Source: Paracoccaceae bacterium
GTDB lineage: Bacteria; Pseudomonadota; Alphaproteobacteria; Rhodobacterales; Rhodobacteraceae
Reading direction: 5' to 3'
Assembly (NCBI GenBank): GCA_007120685.1
Contig: SKNG01000188.1
Span: forward strand, 1 to 6,529
DNA length: 6,529 bases
The notes under the pieces are model-generated. The model did no database searches. It was not told the origin of the DNA and worked only from the letters and a program-made list of their open reading frames with translations. How positions within the stretch are numbered: the stretch's first letter is position 1; every line of letters starts with the position of its first letter. The translations under genes were made by a program, and so were the position numbers. This document shows positions 6,522 through 6,529 of this stretch, in pieces.

Positions 6522-6529
6522 GGGCCCCG

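Overview
This window looks like chromosomal DNA from an alphaproteobacterium, most likely the Rhodobacteraceae (Paracoccus/Rhodobacter relatives). The evidence is a very GC-rich sequence with third codon positions dominated by G/C, protein sequences of alphaproteobacterial type, and the genes for the GatCAB amidotransferase route to Gln-tRNA that these bacteria use. The assignment is from recognition, not from a database search.

The content is mostly core housekeeping genes, densely packed. Five complete genes and one cut-off gene lie on the minus strand, and one complete gene lies on the plus strand. Read from the right, serS (seryl-tRNA synthetase, plus strand) is transcribed away from gatC-gatA across a 117-base divergent promoter region. 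gatC and gatA overlap by four bases. The minus strand continues with a predicted outer-membrane lipoprotein carrying an Excalibur-like calcium-binding tail, then an AmpD-type N-acetylmuramoyl-L-alanine amidase, then purQ (glutaminase subunit of FGAM synthase). Last comes the N-terminal part of a DctB-type membrane sensor histidine kinase, which runs off the left edge.

Functionally there are four groups: aminoacyl-tRNA supply (serS, gatC, gatA), cell envelope (lipoprotein and amidase, 21 bases apart and probably cotranscribed), purine synthesis (purQ, without purS or purL nearby), and C4-dicarboxylate sensing (dctB-like). No mobile element, CRISPR array, tRNA/rRNA gene or phage gene is visible, and no gap reaches 300 bases. 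I see no new multi-gene system. The points most worth a second look are a probable leaderless promoter for the dctB-like gene that shares bases with a hairpin behind purQ, the unusual arginine-rich C-terminal tail of the amidase, and the uncharacterised lipoprotein.
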